A stretch of DNA of 64,000 nucleotides from Acidobacteriota bacterium (GTDB lineage: Bacteria; Acidobacteriota; Blastocatellia; Pyrinomonadales; Pyrinomonadaceae). A model generated the notes under the pieces. It was given only the letters and a program-made list of their open reading frames with translations. It did not search any database and was not told the DNA's origin. The stretch is from assembly GCA_020200135.1 (NCBI GenBank), contig JAIVJI010000079.1, positions 1-64,000 on the forward strand, given 5' to 3'. Made by a program: the position numbers and the translations under genes. The stretch's first letter is position 1. Each line of letters begins with the position of its first letter. Below are positions 31,487-42,424 of the stretch, in pieces.

Positions 31487-34042
31487 CTAAGCCTCGACCA
31501 CCTCGGCCTGCGTCTCGGCGTCGAGCAGCGAGGCGGAGGTGACCTTGTCGCCGCCGTCGGTCTTGATGAGGCGGACGCCCTGCGCGCCGCGGCCGGTCTT
31601 GCGGATGTTGTCGGCCTCGATGCGAATGAGCTTGCCCTGCTTGGTGATGATCATCAGCTCGGACTCCTCGTCCACGGGGAAGACGGCGACGACCTTGCCG
31701 GTCTTGTCGGTCGTCTTCATGTTGATGACGCCCTTGCCGCCGCGCGACTGCAAGCGGTAGGTCGTGATCGGCGTCTGCTTGCCGAATCCGCACTCCGAGA
31801 CGGACAACATCTTCTCGTTGTCCTCCGCCGAGACGGCCGCGACCGAGACGACGTAGTCGCCCTTGCGCAGATCGATCCCGCGCACGCCGCGCGCCGTACG
31901 CCCCATCGGGCGCACGTCCGACTCGTCGAAGCGGATGGCGAGCCCGTCGTGCGTGGCGATGAAGATGCGCTTGCTGCCGTCGGTCAGGACCACGTCCAAA
32001 AGCTCGTCGCCCTCGTCCACGTTGACGGCGTTGATGCCGTTCGAGCGGATGTTGCGGAACTCCGACAGCTCGGTCTTCTTGATGACGCCCTTGCGCGTGA
32101 CCATCACGACGTACTTGCCCTCGGAGAACTCGCGGACGGGGATGACCCCGGCGAGCTTGCGCACCGAAGGGATGTTGATGAGGTTGACGACCGCCTTGCC
32201 GCGCGCCGAGGGCAGCGCGTCCGGTATCTCGTGCACCTTGAGCTTGAAGACCTGCCCGTCGTCGGTGAAGATCATCAGGTACGAGTGGGTCGAGGCGATG
32301 AAGAGGTGCTCGACCCAGTCCTCGTTCTTGCCCGTGCCCGCGCCCGCGCGCCCCTTGCCGCCGCGCCCCTGCCGCTGGTAGGTCGAGACGGCGGTGCGCT
32401 TGACGTAGCCGTTCTTCGTCACCGTGATGGCCACGTCCTCGTCGGCGATCATGTCCTCGATGGAGAGCTCGACGCCCTCGTCGATGATCTGCGTGCGGCG
32501 CGCGTCGCCGAAGTCGCGCTTGACGTCCTCCAGCTCCTTGACGATGACCCGGCGCAGGCTCGCCTCGTTGGAGAGGATGTCTTCCAGCTCGGCGATGAGC
32601 CGGATGATGCCCTCGTACTCGTCGATGATCTTCTGGCGTTCGAGCGCCGAGAGGCGGCGCAGCTGGAGGTCGAGGATGGCCTGCGCCTGCGCCTCGGAGA
32701 ACTCCAGCCGGCGCATCACCTTCTTCAGCTTGTCTACAAAGCCGGCGGCCGTGGCGTCGGCGGGCACGCCCTTCCACTGCCTGACCTCGGTCATCGAGGC
32801 GGTGTTGTTCGTCAGCCACTGGCGCGCCTCGTCCACCGAGCGCGCGTTGCGGATGAGCGGGATGATGTAGTCGAGCGCGTCGATGGCCTTGTTCAGTCCC
32901 TCCAGGATGTGCGCGCGCGCGCGGGCCTTGCGCAGCTCGTACTCGGTGCGGCGGCGCACCACCTCGCGGCGGAACTCGATGAAGTGCTCGAGCATCTCCC
33001 GCAGCTTGAGCACGCGCGGCTGCCCCTGGACGATGGCGAGGTTGATGACGCCGAAGGTGGACTGCATCGGCGTCAGCTTGTAGAGCTTGTTGAGGACGAT
33101 CTGCGGGATGGCGTCGCGCTTCAATTCGACGACGACCCTCATGCCGTCGCGCGACGACTCGTCGCGGAGGTCGGAGATGCCGTCGATCTTCTTCTCGTTG
33201 ACCAGCTCGGCGATGCGCTCGATGAGCCGCGCCTTGTTCACCTGGTACGGGATTTCGGTGATGATGATGGCGTCGCGCTCGGTCGTCCCGCGCCCGATGC
33301 GGTCGATGCCGGCGCGCGCGCGCATCTGGATGATGCCGCGCCCCGTCGTGTAGGCCGAGCGGATGCCCTCGCGCCCGTAGATGAAGCCGCCCGTCGGGAA
33401 GTCGGGGCCGGGGATGAGCGAGAGCAGCTCGGACTCCTTCATGTTCGGCTTCTTGATGAGCGCGATGGTCGCCTCGACGATCTCCGTCAGGTTGTGCGGC
33501 GGGATCTTGGTCGCCATGCCGACGGCGATGCCCTCCGAGCCGCTCAGCAGGAGGTTCGGCACGCGCGTCGGCATGACCGAAGGCTCGCTCAGAGACTCGT
33601 CGTAGTTGGGGTTGAAGGTGACGGTCTCCTTCTCGATGTCGGCGAGAATCTCGCCGGCGATCTTCGACATGCGCGCCTCGGTGTAGCGCATCGCGGCCGC
33701 CGAGTCGCCGTCCACCGAGCCGAAGTTGCCCTGGCCGTCGACGAGCGGGTAGCGCATCGAGAAGTCCTGGGCCAGGCGGACGATGGTGTCGTAGACGGCC
33801 GAGTCGCCGTGCGGGTGGTACTTGCCGATCACGTCGCCGACGATGCGCGCCGACTTCTTATAAGGCTTGTTGTGCTGGTTGCCGAGCTCGTGCATCGCCC
33901 AGAGCACGCGCCGGTGGACGGGCTTGAACCCGTCGCGCACGTCCGGCAGCGCGCGGCCGATGATGACCGACATGGCGTAGTCGAGATACGACCGCCGCAT
34001 CTCGTCTTCGATGTTGACGTAGTTGCGTTCAAAAGTTTCCAT
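31487..34042 (-). CDS. gyrA: DNA gyrase subunit A
   Basis: The 851-residue protein is the full-length breakage-reunion subunit of DNA gyrase, which introduces negative supercoils with GyrB. The N-terminal block [21 protein letters not shown] and [10 protein letters not shown] are present. The catalytic tyrosine is in [11 protein letters not shown] near residue 120. The quinolone-region serine is in [11 protein letters not shown]. The C-terminal six-bladed wheel carries the GyrA box as QGRGGKG, which supports gyrase over topoisomerase IV. A promoter and a start-site hairpin lie about 200 bases upstream on the minus strand. Confidence 0.96.
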   Translation of the reverse strand: METFERNYVNIEDEMRRSYLDYAMSVIIGRALPDVRDGFKPVHRRVLWAMHELGNQHNKPYKKSARIVGDVIGKYHPHGDSAVYDTIVRLAQDFSMRYPLVDGQGNFGSVDGDSAAAMRYTEARMSKIAGEILADIEKETVTFNPNYDESLSEPSVMPTRVPNLLLSGSEGIAVGMATKIPPHNLTEIVEATIALIKKPNMKESELLSLIPGPDFPTGGFIYGREGIRSAYTTGRGIIQMRARAGIDRIGRGTTERDAIIITEIPYQVNKARLIERIAELVNEKKIDGISDLRDESSRDGMRVVVELKRDAIPQIVLNKLYKLTPMQSTFGVINLAIVQGQPRVLKLREMLEHFIEFRREVVRRRTEYELRKARARAHILEGLNKAIDALDYIIPLIRNARSVDEARQWLTNNTASMTEVRQWKGVPADATAAGFVDKLKKVMRRLEFSEAQAQAILDLQLRRLSALERQKIIDEYEGIIRLIAELEDILSNEASLRRVIVKELEDVKRDFGDARRTQIIDEGVELSIEDMIADEDVAITVTKNGYVKRTAVSTYQRQGRGGKGRAGAGTGKNEDWVEHLFIASTHSYLMIFTDDGQVFKLKVHEIPDALPSARGKAVVNLINIPSVRKLAGVIPVREFSEGKYVVMVTRKGVIKKTELSEFRNIRSNGINAVNVDEGDELLDVVLTDGSKRIFIATHDGLAIRFDESDVRPMGRTARGVRGIDLRKGDYVVSVAAVSAEDNEKMLSVSECGFGKQTPITTYRLQSRGGKGVINMKTTDKTGKVVAVFPVDEESELMIITKQGKLIRIEADNIRKTGRGAQGVRLIKTDGGDKVTSASLLDAETQAEVVEA

Positions 34043-34203
34043 CTAATAAACCTTTCCGGTACAATTTGCCGCGCCCGCGCCGTCCGCCTCGAGTCCCGAG
34101 TCGCGGGACGCCGCGAGCGCCTTTCCGCCTTTCAAGAGACAACCGAACGGGCGCCCCGCGCGGCGCAGAAATCCCCCACGGGGGCGAGAATTCGGGCTGT
34201 CGA

Positions 34204-34278
34204 GGCGGTACTTTCGGGTGCGGAAAAAGGCGTTCAGAAAGTACGCCATATTGTAGCCCGAAAGGGTCGTTTTGGCAA
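34204..34278 (-). promoter_or_regulatory. gyrA promoter with hairpin over the predicted start
   Basis: Read on the minus strand, TTGCCA (34278-34273) and TACAAT (34255-34250) are 17 bases apart, each one base from consensus. Transcription would start near 34243. An inverted repeat, GGCG-TACTTTC at 34205-34215 and GAAAGTACGCC at 34237-34247, begins at that point and would form a hairpin at the 5' end of the roughly 200-nt gyrA leader. The rest of 34043-34402 shows no gene. Confidence 0.5.
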
Positions 34279-34402
34279 ACCCGGCGGCGGGCTCAAACCC
34301 CTGTAAAATCAACGCTTTTACCCCGCCCGGCGGGTGCGAAACGGGGGCTCCGCCGGGCACAACATTTTGGGGCTCACCGCCGGCGGAGAACCGGGCTGAA
34401 AA

Positions 34403-34986
34403 GTGACCGATACGGGCGACAAATCGAAACGCCTGCGCGAGCGCATCAAGCTGGCGCTGCCCGTCCGCGTACACAGTACCGCGTCTGGGCGCTGGTCTGC
34501 CACCTCTCGGCGCGGCCGGAGTTCGGCGCGGGCGGCGGGGACACGCGCTTCGAGGTGGGGGTGGCCTTCACGGGGAAGCGCCCGCCGGCGAGCTACGCGA
34601 ACGAGCCGGCCACGCTCTACGAGATTGACGCGGTCTCGGCCGAGGACAACATGTGGAGGGTGCGCGAGGTCGAGCCCGGCGGGCCCAGCTCTCGCTCCGA
34701 GCAGACGCGGCTCCAGATGGCACTGAGCGTGCGGCTGGAGGTCTTCGACTTCGAGGGGCGCGTGACGGCGAGCGAGCAGACGGTGACGGAGAACATCAGC
34801 CCGCGCGGCGCGGCCGTCTGGACGACGCTTAAGGTCGAGCGCGGGCGCTTCGTGCGTCTGACCAGCACGGAGACGGGGCTCTCGGTCACGGCCGCCGTCC
34901 GCGCCGCGCGCAGCGGCGCCGACGGCATCCCGCGCCTCCACCTCGAATTCATCGACAGGCAGTGGCCGCTGGAGGGGATAGAGTGA
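34403..34986 (+). pseudogene. PilZ-domain protein gene, internally deleted and frameshifted
   Basis: The reading starts with GTG at 34403 as TDTGDKSKRLRERIKLALPVRV, the beginning of a PilZ domain with its RxxxR-type start. Around 34468-34474 the frame changes. The second frame continues QYRVWALVCHLSARPEF, FEVGVAFTGKRPPASY and on to the stop at 34984-34986, which is the C-terminal PilZ strand set plus about 140 further residues. The segment that should carry the D-x-S-x-x-G c-di-GMP box is missing. Normal members have about 60 more residues here. Likely a non-functional gene or an assembly collapse. Confidence 0.65.
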
Positions 34987-35011
34987 GGGGGGAGGGTTGA
35001 AGACCAGAGTC

Positions 35012-35365
35012 ATGTTCCCGCGCGAGGTGCTGCTCGTCGAGGTCGAGCGCTGGTGCGGCGACCACGCGTGCAACGCGCGGACGCGCCTGTCGCTGACGAA
35101 GGAGGAGGCGCGCGCCTACACGGGCTTCGAGTGCGGGCGCTGCGAGCGCTGGAACGACGACGCGCTCGCGGAGCGCGACATCCCCGAGTGGTGGGAGGGG
35201 CTGAAGGTCGCCTCGCTCGAAGGCTTGAGGCCGTCCCGAGGGTCGGGCGCGGGCGGCGAGGGCGAGCCGGGCGAGGTGATCGGACGGATGAGCGACGCCT
35301 GGGAGGGGCTGGGCGAAGCCGGCACACGCGAAGACGCGGGGGCGGAGGGCGGGGACAAGTTTTGA
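35012..35365 (+). CDS. Small protein with paired cysteine motifs, unknown function
   Basis: From the ATG at 35012 the protein has 117 residues; a TTG at 34997 directly after GGAGGG is an alternative start. The N-terminal half holds CGDHAC (Cys-x4-Cys) and CGRC (Cys-x2-Cys), which could form one zinc site, followed by ERWNDDALAERDIPEWWEG. The C-terminal half is Gly/Glu-rich and probably disordered. The family is unnamed to me. The stop overlaps a TTG that can start the acyltransferase gene (TTGA), so the two are probably coupled. Confidence 0.65.
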   Translation: MFPREVLLVEVERWCGDHACNARTRLSLTKEEARAYTGFECGRCERWNDDALAERDIPEWWEGLKVASLEGLRPSRGSGAGGEGEPGEVIGRMSDAWEGLGEAGTREDAGAEGGDKF

Positions 35366-36042
35366 GCCGAGCGGCGGACACTGACGGCGGGGAGGGGCGC
35401 CCAAGGCCGGAGTCGCGTTCTCCGCGCTCCGCGCCGGAGTGGGTGATCGACGCGCTGCGCCCGGCTATTTTGGGCCTCTCGCGCGCGCTGTGGCGCATCA
35501 GCTTCCGGGGCGTCGAGCAGGTGCCGGCCGAGGGCGGGCTCATCATCGCCGCCAACCACCAGACATACTTCGACCCCTTCTGGGTCGGCTCGCGCGTCCG
35601 CAGACCCGTCCGCTACCTCGCGTGGAACGAGGCGCTGAAGTGGCCGCTGGTGGGGAAGACGATGGAGATGCTCGGCGCGTGGCCGCTCGTCCTCGACCGC
35701 GGCAACCCGACGGCCTACCGCCGCTCGATGCAGTGGCTGCGCTCGGGCGGCGCGCTGATGATCTTCCCCGAGGGGGAGCGCGCCTACGCCGACGGCGAGG
35801 TCGGCCGCTTCAAGGCGGGCGCCGTCCGGCTCGCGCTCGAAGCCGGCGTGCCCATCCTCCCCGTGACCATCCGCGGCGGCGAGCGCGTCTGGCCGCGCGG
35901 CCGGACGATTCCGCGCACGGGGCGCGTCGAAGTCATCTTCCACCCCACACGCCGCCCCGCCTGCCTGCCCGGCGAAGACACGCGCCAGTGCTTCAAACGC
36001 GAGACCGAGGCCCTCGCCGCCGTCATCACGTCGGCGCTCTGA
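35362..36042 (+). CDS. Lysophospholipid acyltransferase family protein (PlsC-like)
   Basis: Using the TTG at 35362, which overlaps the upstream stop, the protein has 226 residues; a GTG at 35443 is the other candidate. It is a glycerolipid acyltransferase fold of PlsC type. The catalytic H-x4-D motif is in AANHQTYFDPFW, the glycerophosphate-binding motif is in IFPEGERAYADG, and the later block reads GVPILPVTIRGGE. It should transfer an acyl chain to a lysophospholipid or related lipid at the inner membrane. The exact acceptor is not evident. Confidence 0.82.
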   Translation: MSRAADTDGGEGRPRPESRSPRSAPEWVIDALRPAILGLSRALWRISFRGVEQVPAEGGLIIAANHQTYFDPFWVGSRVRRPVRYLAWNEALKWPLVGKTMEMLGAWPLVLDRGNPTAYRRSMQWLRSGGALMIFPEGERAYADGEVGRFKAGAVRLALEAGVPILPVTIRGGERVWPRGRTIPRTGRVEVIFHPTRRPACLPGEDTRQCFKRETEALAAVITSAL

Positions 36043-36080
36043 CAGTAGGCAGACGGCGCCAGGCACTCGGGAGGTAAACA

Positions 36081-36158
36081 ATGCGGTCAAACGAGTCGGG
36101 GCGGCGGACTGAAGAGACGACGCGCGGACGGGCGTGCCCGAGGGCGGCGCGATTTTGA
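36081..36158 (+). other. 25-codon open frame with a strong ribosome-binding site
   Basis: An ATG at 36081 is preceded at good spacing by GGGAGGTAAACA. The frame MRSNESGRRTEETT continues for 25 codons to TGA at 36156-36158. Nothing in it resembles a known protein. It may be the start of a gene truncated by deletion, or a chance frame. Confidence 0.2.
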
Positions 36159-36183
36159 CACGGCGGGCAGCGCGGCCCACGCC

Positions 36184-39100
36184 TCACGTCGTCAGGCGGC
36201 GGTAGATGGCGGGCATCCGTTCAGGTAGAGATAACACATCATCAATAATTGTGTAACCCACTTCGCCGTAGAGGTCGCGGAGTTCGGACTCGCTGTCGCG
36301 GTCGATGGTGATGCAGAAGGGGGTGATGCCGTCGAGGCGCGCCTGGCGGAGCGCCTCGCGCGTGTCCTCGCGCGCGTAGCGCGCGTCGCCGTAGTCGTGG
36401 TCGTAGGGGCGGCCGTCGGAGAGGACGATGAGCAGGCGCGTGCGCGCCTCCTGCCGGCGGAGCTTGGCGGCGGCGTGGCGGACGGCCGCGCCGAGGCGGG
36501 TGTTGTTCTGGTAGTTGATGCCGCCGATGCGCTGCTCGACCTCGCCGGCGTAGGGCTCGCCGAAATCTTTGACGACGTAAAACTTGACGTTGCGGCGGCC
36601 TTCGCTCGTGAACCCGTAGATGCTGTACGGGTCGCCGACGGCTTCGAGCGCCTCGCTCATCAGGACGAGACCCTCCTTCTCGACCTCGATGATGCGGCGC
36701 CCCGGGTGCGTGTAGGGCTGCAGGGGGTGTCGGCCGATGGTGCGCGCGGTGGACGAAGACTGGTCGAGCAGGAACGAGACGGCCACGTCGCGCTCGCGCC
36801 GCAGACGCCGGGTGTAGACGCGCTCGGACTGCCGGCCGTCGGCGCGGCGGTCGATGACGAAATCGATGAGCGCGTTCAGGTCGTAGTCGTCGCCGTCCAA
36901 CTCGTTCGCCACGCGCCTGAGACTCTCGGGCCGCATCAGCTGAAACTGGTGCCGGATGGACGAGATGACGCCCCGGTAGCGCGAGCGCGTGAGCTCGACG
37001 AACGTGCGGTCGCCGCGCTTGACCCTCTTCTCGATGACGCGGCACCACCCGACGCGCGTGTCCGAGAGGTCGCGGTCCCACTCGTCGTACTCGAAAGCCT
37101 CCTCGCCCGGCTCCAGAGTCTGCTCGGCCGACTCGCCCGACATCCAGCGCTCGGCGCCGGTCAAAGTCTCCTCGCCGTTCTCCGACGACTCGCTCGCCGC
37201 CCAGGCGTTGAACAGCTCGCGCGCGTCGCGCCGCCGGCGCTCGCGGCGCTGCTCTTCGTCCGAAGGCTCGTCCGTCTCCTCGCCCGGCGAGTCGAGGTTC
37301 GACTGCGCGCCGCCCTCCTTGTCTTCGCCCGCGTTCTCTTCCGCGCGCTCGTCGCGCTCGGTCATCTCGGGGACGACCGACTGGAAGAGCGTGTAGACGC
37401 GCGAGGTCGCCATCAGCGTGTCGGCCACCGTCGCGTCGGGGCCGGTCAGGTAATCGGCGACGATGGACTCCAGCTCCGAGACGGCCTGGCCGTAGACGGC
37501 GCGCGCGTCTTCGAGCGCGCCGCCGCAGAGCGTGATCTGGAAGAGCAGCTCGAAGGGGACGAGCGGGACGGGCAGGCTGACGATGCGCGGGCGGCCCTGC
37601 CGCAGGTGCTCGCGCACCAGGTCGAGGTCGCGGCCCAAGCCACGGTAGGCGCGGCGCAGCCGCCGGTCGATGCGCCCGTTCTCCAGCGTCCCGAAGATGC
37701 GCGTGGCCAGACCGCTCTGCGGGAAGAGCGAGAGCACGGCGCGGTAGTCGCCGCCCTCCGGAAGCCGCCGCCTGCGCGCCGAGGCGAGGCGCGCTTCCTC
37801 CTCGGGCGCGAGGGCGCGCTCGGACTTCGAGGGGTCGTTGATGTAGCCGTCGAGCGCGAAGGCGTCGAGCGCGTCCGCGTTCTCGGGCGAGTAGAGGTCG
37901 GCCAACGCGGTGTAGGCCGCGCGCAGCGCCGCGGTGTCGGCCCCGCGCGTGCCGAACTCGATCTGGCCGGCGGCGTGCGCGGCGAGGACTTTGTAGAGGC
38001 GGAAGTCCATCTCCGCCTCGCCGAACTCCGAGACGGCCGACGGCAGGTGTATGGTGCGTCCGTCGCCGATGCGCTGCTCGTCCGGGACGGCGGCGAGCGG
38101 CGCGATCTCGACGGCGCGGCCGGTCAGCGCCTCGACGTAGAGCCGCAGGGTCTGCGTCACCTCTTCGAGCGCGAGCCCGTCGCGGCCGCCGCTCTGCAAC
38201 TGCTCGTTGCTCCGGCGCGTCTCCAGCGCGAAGTAGCTGCGCCGCGCGCGCGCGGTCAGGTTCTCAAGCAGCAGACCTTCGCGCGCCCACGCCTTGAACT
38301 GTTCGAGCGTGGCCGAGCGCAGCGCGCGCGGCGCGGCGCGGAAGCAGGAGATGGCCGCCTCAGCGTCGACGCGCGCGACCTCGTGCGTCGCCTCGACGAC
38401 GGCGAGCGCGACCTCGGCGGCCCGCTCGCGGTCGGCGGCGTGCCCGGCGAGCGAGCCGAGCGCCGTCGGCCCCGTGCGCGCGAGCGCGACGAGGCAGGCG
38501 TTGTTGTGACCGGCCACCGTGCGCAGCAGAGCGCCCCACGCGTCGAACGCCTCGGGCACGAGCCTCAGAACCTCGCCGCCCGACGCGAGCACGTGCAGAG
38601 CGGCCGCGCCGCCGCGGTCGAGAAAACTCTCCGACTGGCGGAAGAGCCGCAGCACGTCGTCCGCGCCCAACCCCTCGACCGCCGACGGCAGCGCCGCCCA
38701 CACGTCGGCCGCGATGCCGCCGACGCGCTGCGCGAAGGACTCCGCCAACCCGAGCGCCGCGTCCCACACGCGCCCGCCCTCGGCCTCGGCTTCGACGGCG
38801 TCGGCGCGTTCGGCCGCGGCGCTTTCATCCTCATCTTCATGGAAGGCGGAGAGGCAGGCGGCCGCCGCGGGCGTCGCGGCGAGGAAGTCGGAGCTGTGTC
38901 GCGCCGAGCGCCGCGCCACTTCGAGCGCGACCTCGAAGACGCGGCGCAGCCGTTCCGCATCGCCGACGGCGCGCGCCACCTCGGGCGCGCGGCGGTAGGT
39001 ATCGAGCGCGAACGAGGTCGAGAGCGACAACTGCCGCGCGCAGACCTGTAGGAGCAGTAGGCGCGCGCCGCGCGGCACCTCGGCCAGCTCGCCCGGGCCC

Positions 39101-39456
39101 GACGTGATGAAGGCCGCGCCCGTCTCGGCGTCGGCCATCGAGAGCCGGCGACCCATCTCGCCCCACGCGCGCAGCTCCTCCGCGTCGAGCACGCGCGCGG
39201 CCTCGGGCACCGCGCGCAGGAAGTCCACGCCCGCGCGCAGAGAGAGCGCGGCGAGCCCCGCGCCGACTTCGAGCGCCGCGCGCGCCGTGTCCACGGGGAG
39301 CTTGCCCGCCTCGCGCAAAAGCCCCGCGATGGTGCGCCGCTCGCCCGCGTCGCGCACCGCGCGCAGACGCTCGCGCAGCTCGCGCCCGAGCGGCCGCCCC
39401 GAGGCCGCGTCGTCGCGCTCTTCCTCCTCCGAATCGAAAATGTACCTCTCGGCCAT
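36184..39456 (-). CDS. NorD/CbbO-type protein with C-terminal VWA domain
   Basis: The 1090-residue protein ends in a von Willebrand A domain at about 890-1085. The MIDAS D-x-S-x-S lies in [12 protein letters not shown], with [15 protein letters not shown] and the threonine block downstream. The middle carries the NorD/CbbO signature [18 protein letters not shown]. The first 500 residues are Ala/Glu-rich helical repeats, making this much longer than classical NorD (about 600 residues). NorD/CbbO proteins work with a MoxR-type AAA+ ATPase to remodel metalloenzymes. The ATPase is encoded two genes upstream in this operon, with YhhN between. Confidence 0.85.
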   Translation of the reverse strand: MAERYIFDSEEEERDDAASGRPLGRELRERLRAVRDAGERRTIAGLLREAGKLPVDTARAALEVGAGLAALSLRAGVDFLRAVPEAARVLDAEELRAWGEMGRRLSMADAETGAAFITSGPGELAEVPRGARLLLLQVCARQLSLSTSFALDTYRRAPEVARAVGDAERLRRVFEVALEVARRSARHSSDFLAATPAAAACLSAFHEDEDESAAAERADAVEAEAEGGRVWDAALGLAESFAQRVGGIAADVWAALPSAVEGLGADDVLRLFRQSESFLDRGGAAALHVLASGGEVLRLVPEAFDAWGALLRTVAGHNNACLVALARTGPTALGSLAGHAADRERAAEVALAVVEATHEVARVDAEAAISCFRAAPRALRSATLEQFKAWAREGLLLENLTARARRSYFALETRRSNEQLQSGGRDGLALEEVTQTLRLYVEALTGRAVEIAPLAAVPDEQRIGDGRTIHLPSAVSEFGEAEMDFRLYKVLAAHAAGQIEFGTRGADTAALRAAYTALADLYSPENADALDAFALDGYINDPSKSERALAPEEEARLASARRRRLPEGGDYRAVLSLFPQSGLATRIFGTLENGRIDRRLRRAYRGLGRDLDLVREHLRQGRPRIVSLPVPLVPFELLFQITLCGGALEDARAVYGQAVSELESIVADYLTGPDATVADTLMATSRVYTLFQSVVPEMTERDERAEENAGEDKEGGAQSNLDSPGEETDEPSDEEQRRERRRRDARELFNAWAASESSENGEETLTGAERWMSGESAEQTLEPGEEAFEYDEWDRDLSDTRVGWCRVIEKRVKRGDRTFVELTRSRYRGVISSIRHQFQLMRPESLRRVANELDGDDYDLNALIDFVIDRRADGRQSERVYTRRLRRERDVAVSFLLDQSSSTARTIGRHPLQPYTHPGRRIIEVEKEGLVLMSEALEAVGDPYSIYGFTSEGRRNVKFYVVKDFGEPYAGEVEQRIGGINYQNNTRLGAAVRHAAAKLRRQEARTRLLIVLSDGRPYDHDYGDARYAREDTREALRQARLDGITPFCITIDRDSESELRDLYGEVGYTIIDDVLSLPERMPAIYRRLTT

Positions 39457-39501
39457 CGGTTGAAACTTCGGACAGTGACCCTGGACTTCAGCTTAAAATT
39501 T

Positions 39502-40134
39502 CTAAGTCGAAAGGGCAATCAGCCACTGCGCCGGGAAGTACGTCCCGAGGATGACGGCCGGCGCGCCCGCGAACCCGCCGCGAAAGCGGTTCCACGCAAG
39601 CCCTGAGTCCGACGCGACGAACAGCAGCGCCCCCGCGAATGCCGAAGCGCTCCCGCCGCCCCCGGCCGCCAGCCAACGGCTCGCGGCCAGCCACGCCATC
39701 AGAAGAATCACCGACACGTACACGACCACCGGCGCCTTTAACTCGCCCAGCCCCGGCCACAGCCGACGCAGCATCAGCGCGCCGTAGAGCGCGAGCGGCG
39801 CGGCCGCCCACGCGCCCGACAGCCCGCCGCCGTCGAGCGCGAACGCCGCGACGTAAAAGATGTGCGCGAAGAGGAAGCTGGCGAGCCCCGCCACGAAGCG
39901 CTCGCGCGGCAGCATCAGGAACACGTCGCCCGCGAGCGAGCACACGAGCCCCGCGACGACGAGCGGCCTGTAGGCGTGGACGGTCGCGTGCTTCGCTTGC
40001 AGCGCGACGAGGATGATGAGCGCCGTCGTGAGCGGCTTGAAGACGTAGACCTGAAGCCTCGCGCCCGCGTGCTCTGCGCGGACACAGAGGAGCGCGGACG
40101 CGAGGACGAGCGTTGACAGGGCGGCCGTCAGCAT
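39502..40134 (-). CDS. YhhN-family membrane protein (lysoplasmalogenase-like)
   Basis: The 210-residue protein has about eight hydrophobic segments. YhhN/TMEM86 signatures are visible: FKPLTTALIILVAL, GLVCSLAGDVFLMLP, FVAGLASFLFAHIFYVAAF, and the C-terminal FVASDSGLAWNRFRG and GTYFPAQWLIALS. Characterised members hydrolyse the vinyl-ether bond of lysoplasmalogens; the conserved aspartates of SLAGD and ASDS are kept. It sits 18 bases after the NorQ-like stop and 45 bases before the NorD-like start, so the three genes form one operon. Confidence 0.85.
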   Translation of the reverse strand: MLTAALSTLVLASALLCVRAEHAGARLQVYVFKPLTTALIILVALQAKHATVHAYRPLVVAGLVCSLAGDVFLMLPRERFVAGLASFLFAHIFYVAAFALDGGGLSGAWAAAPLALYGALMLRRLWPGLGELKAPVVVYVSVILLMAWLAASRWLAAGGGGSASAFAGALLFVASDSGLAWNRFRGGFAGAPAVILGTYFPAQWLIALST

Positions 40135-40152
40135 CTTTTCAATTGGTGAAAC

Positions 40153-40959
40153 TTAAATCACCGTGGTCACTATCTCGCGGATGCTGCGTTGGAGGTCGCG
40201 GTCGTCGGTGATGGGTGAGCAGAGCGCGACTTCCGCCGCGGCCGTCGGGGGGATGCCGCGGGCGGTGAGCTGCGCGGCGTAGATGAGCAGGCGCGTGGAG
40301 ACGCCCTCTTCGAGCCCGTGGCCGCGCAGGTTCCTGACCTTCTGGCCGATGAGGACGAGGTCGCGCGCCGCCTCGAGGGAGATGCCGCCCTCGCGCGCGA
40401 CGACCTCGGCTTCGAGCTCGGGCGGCGGGTAGTCGAACTCCAGCGCGACGAAGCGCTGGCGCGTCGACTGCTTGAGGTCCTTGAGGATGGACTGGTAGCC
40501 GGGGTTGTAGCTGACGACGAGCATGAAGTCAGGGGGCGCTTCGAGGATGGTGCCGCGCTTCTCGATGGGGAGGCGGCGGCGGTCGTCGGTCAGAGGGTGG
40601 ATGATGACGACCGTGTCCTTGCGCGCCTCGACCACCTCGTCGAGGTAGCAGATGGCGCCGCCGCGCACGGCCGCCGTCAGCGGCCCGTCGTGCCAGACGG
40701 TCTCCTCGCCTTCGAGCAGGAAGCGGCCGACGAGGTCCGTGGCCGAGAGGTCTTCGTGGCAGGCGACGGTGATGAGCGGCCGGCGCAGACGCCACGCCAT
40801 GTGTTCGACGAAGCGCGTCTTGCCGCAGCCCGTCGGCCCCTTCAGCATGACCGGCAGCCGCGCGGCCTGCGCGGCCTCGAACAGCTCCACCTCGCGCCCC
40901 ACCGCGAGGTAGAAGGGCTCGTCCGTGACGACGTACTCTTCGATTGGTCTTTCGCGCAT
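40153..40959 (-). CDS. MoxR-type AAA+ ATPase, NorQ/CbbQ/NirQ-like
   Basis: From the ATG at 40959 the protein has 268 residues; an upstream ATG at 41007 adds 16 poorly conserved ones. Walker A is [10 protein letters not shown], Walker B is [12 protein letters not shown], sensor 1 is in [12 protein letters not shown], and an arginine finger lies in [11 protein letters not shown]. The block [27 protein letters not shown] is diagnostic for the CbbQ/NorQ subgroup. These ATPases act with a VWA partner to activate metalloenzymes such as NO reductase or RuBisCO, neither of which is encoded here. First gene of the NorQ-YhhN-NorD operon. Confidence 0.9.
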   Translation of the reverse strand: MRERPIEEYVVTDEPFYLAVGREVELFEAAQAARLPVMLKGPTGCGKTRFVEHMAWRLRRPLITVACHEDLSATDLVGRFLLEGEETVWHDGPLTAAVRGGAICYLDEVVEARKDTVVIIHPLTDDRRRLPIEKRGTILEAPPDFMLVVSYNPGYQSILKDLKQSTRQRFVALEFDYPPPELEAEVVAREGGISLEAARDLVLIGQKVRNLRGHGLEEGVSTRLLIYAAQLTARGIPPTAAAEVALCSPITDDRDLQRSIREIVTTVI

Positions 40960-41118
40960 CGTGTCGGTTCCCGTGCGCCCACGTCGGGCTGACGTTTGGG
41001 GCCGCATCGGTTATCCTTTAGTCGGCCGCTAAAAGCTGTTGGTGAAAATGAGAAGTCATCTTAACACCTGCACAAATGTGCGGCAAATTCGACGTTTTCG
41101 AGCGGGCGTGAAGTGATA

Positions 41119-42228
<1,110 letters not shown>

Positions 42229-42237
<9 letters not shown>

Positions 42238-42330
42238 GCGGATGGCAGCAGGCAGTTGAAAGCCCCGCCGTCGAGAAGTTCCGGTTAACCCTTCAGCGTC
42301 CTTAACGCGGAGCGTACTGCCTACTGCTCC
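42229..42330. repeat. Heptamer palindrome, GGCAGTA family
   Basis: Left units GGCAGTA, GGCGGAT, GGCAGCA and GGCAGTT run from 42229 across the mnmA stop codon. The right arm, GTACTGCCTACTGC, lies at 42314-42327. The arms pair imperfectly over a loop of about 55 bases that contains a separate sequence. Confidence 0.5.
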
Positions 42331-42364
42331 AAAACCTTTTACACGCCCTCAGCGTAATAGAACC

Positions 42365-42393
42365 GACCCCGCCTCTCCCGCTCCGGCGGGGTC
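42365..42393 (+). terminator. Hairpin terminator between mnmA and sppA
   Basis: GACCCCGCC (42365-42373) pairs with GGCGGGGTC (42385-42393) across 11 bases and is followed by AAATTCAT. The T-run is weak. Confidence 0.6.
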
Positions 42394-42424
42394 AAATTCA
42401 TCCGGAATAAAAAGGCTGGAAGTT

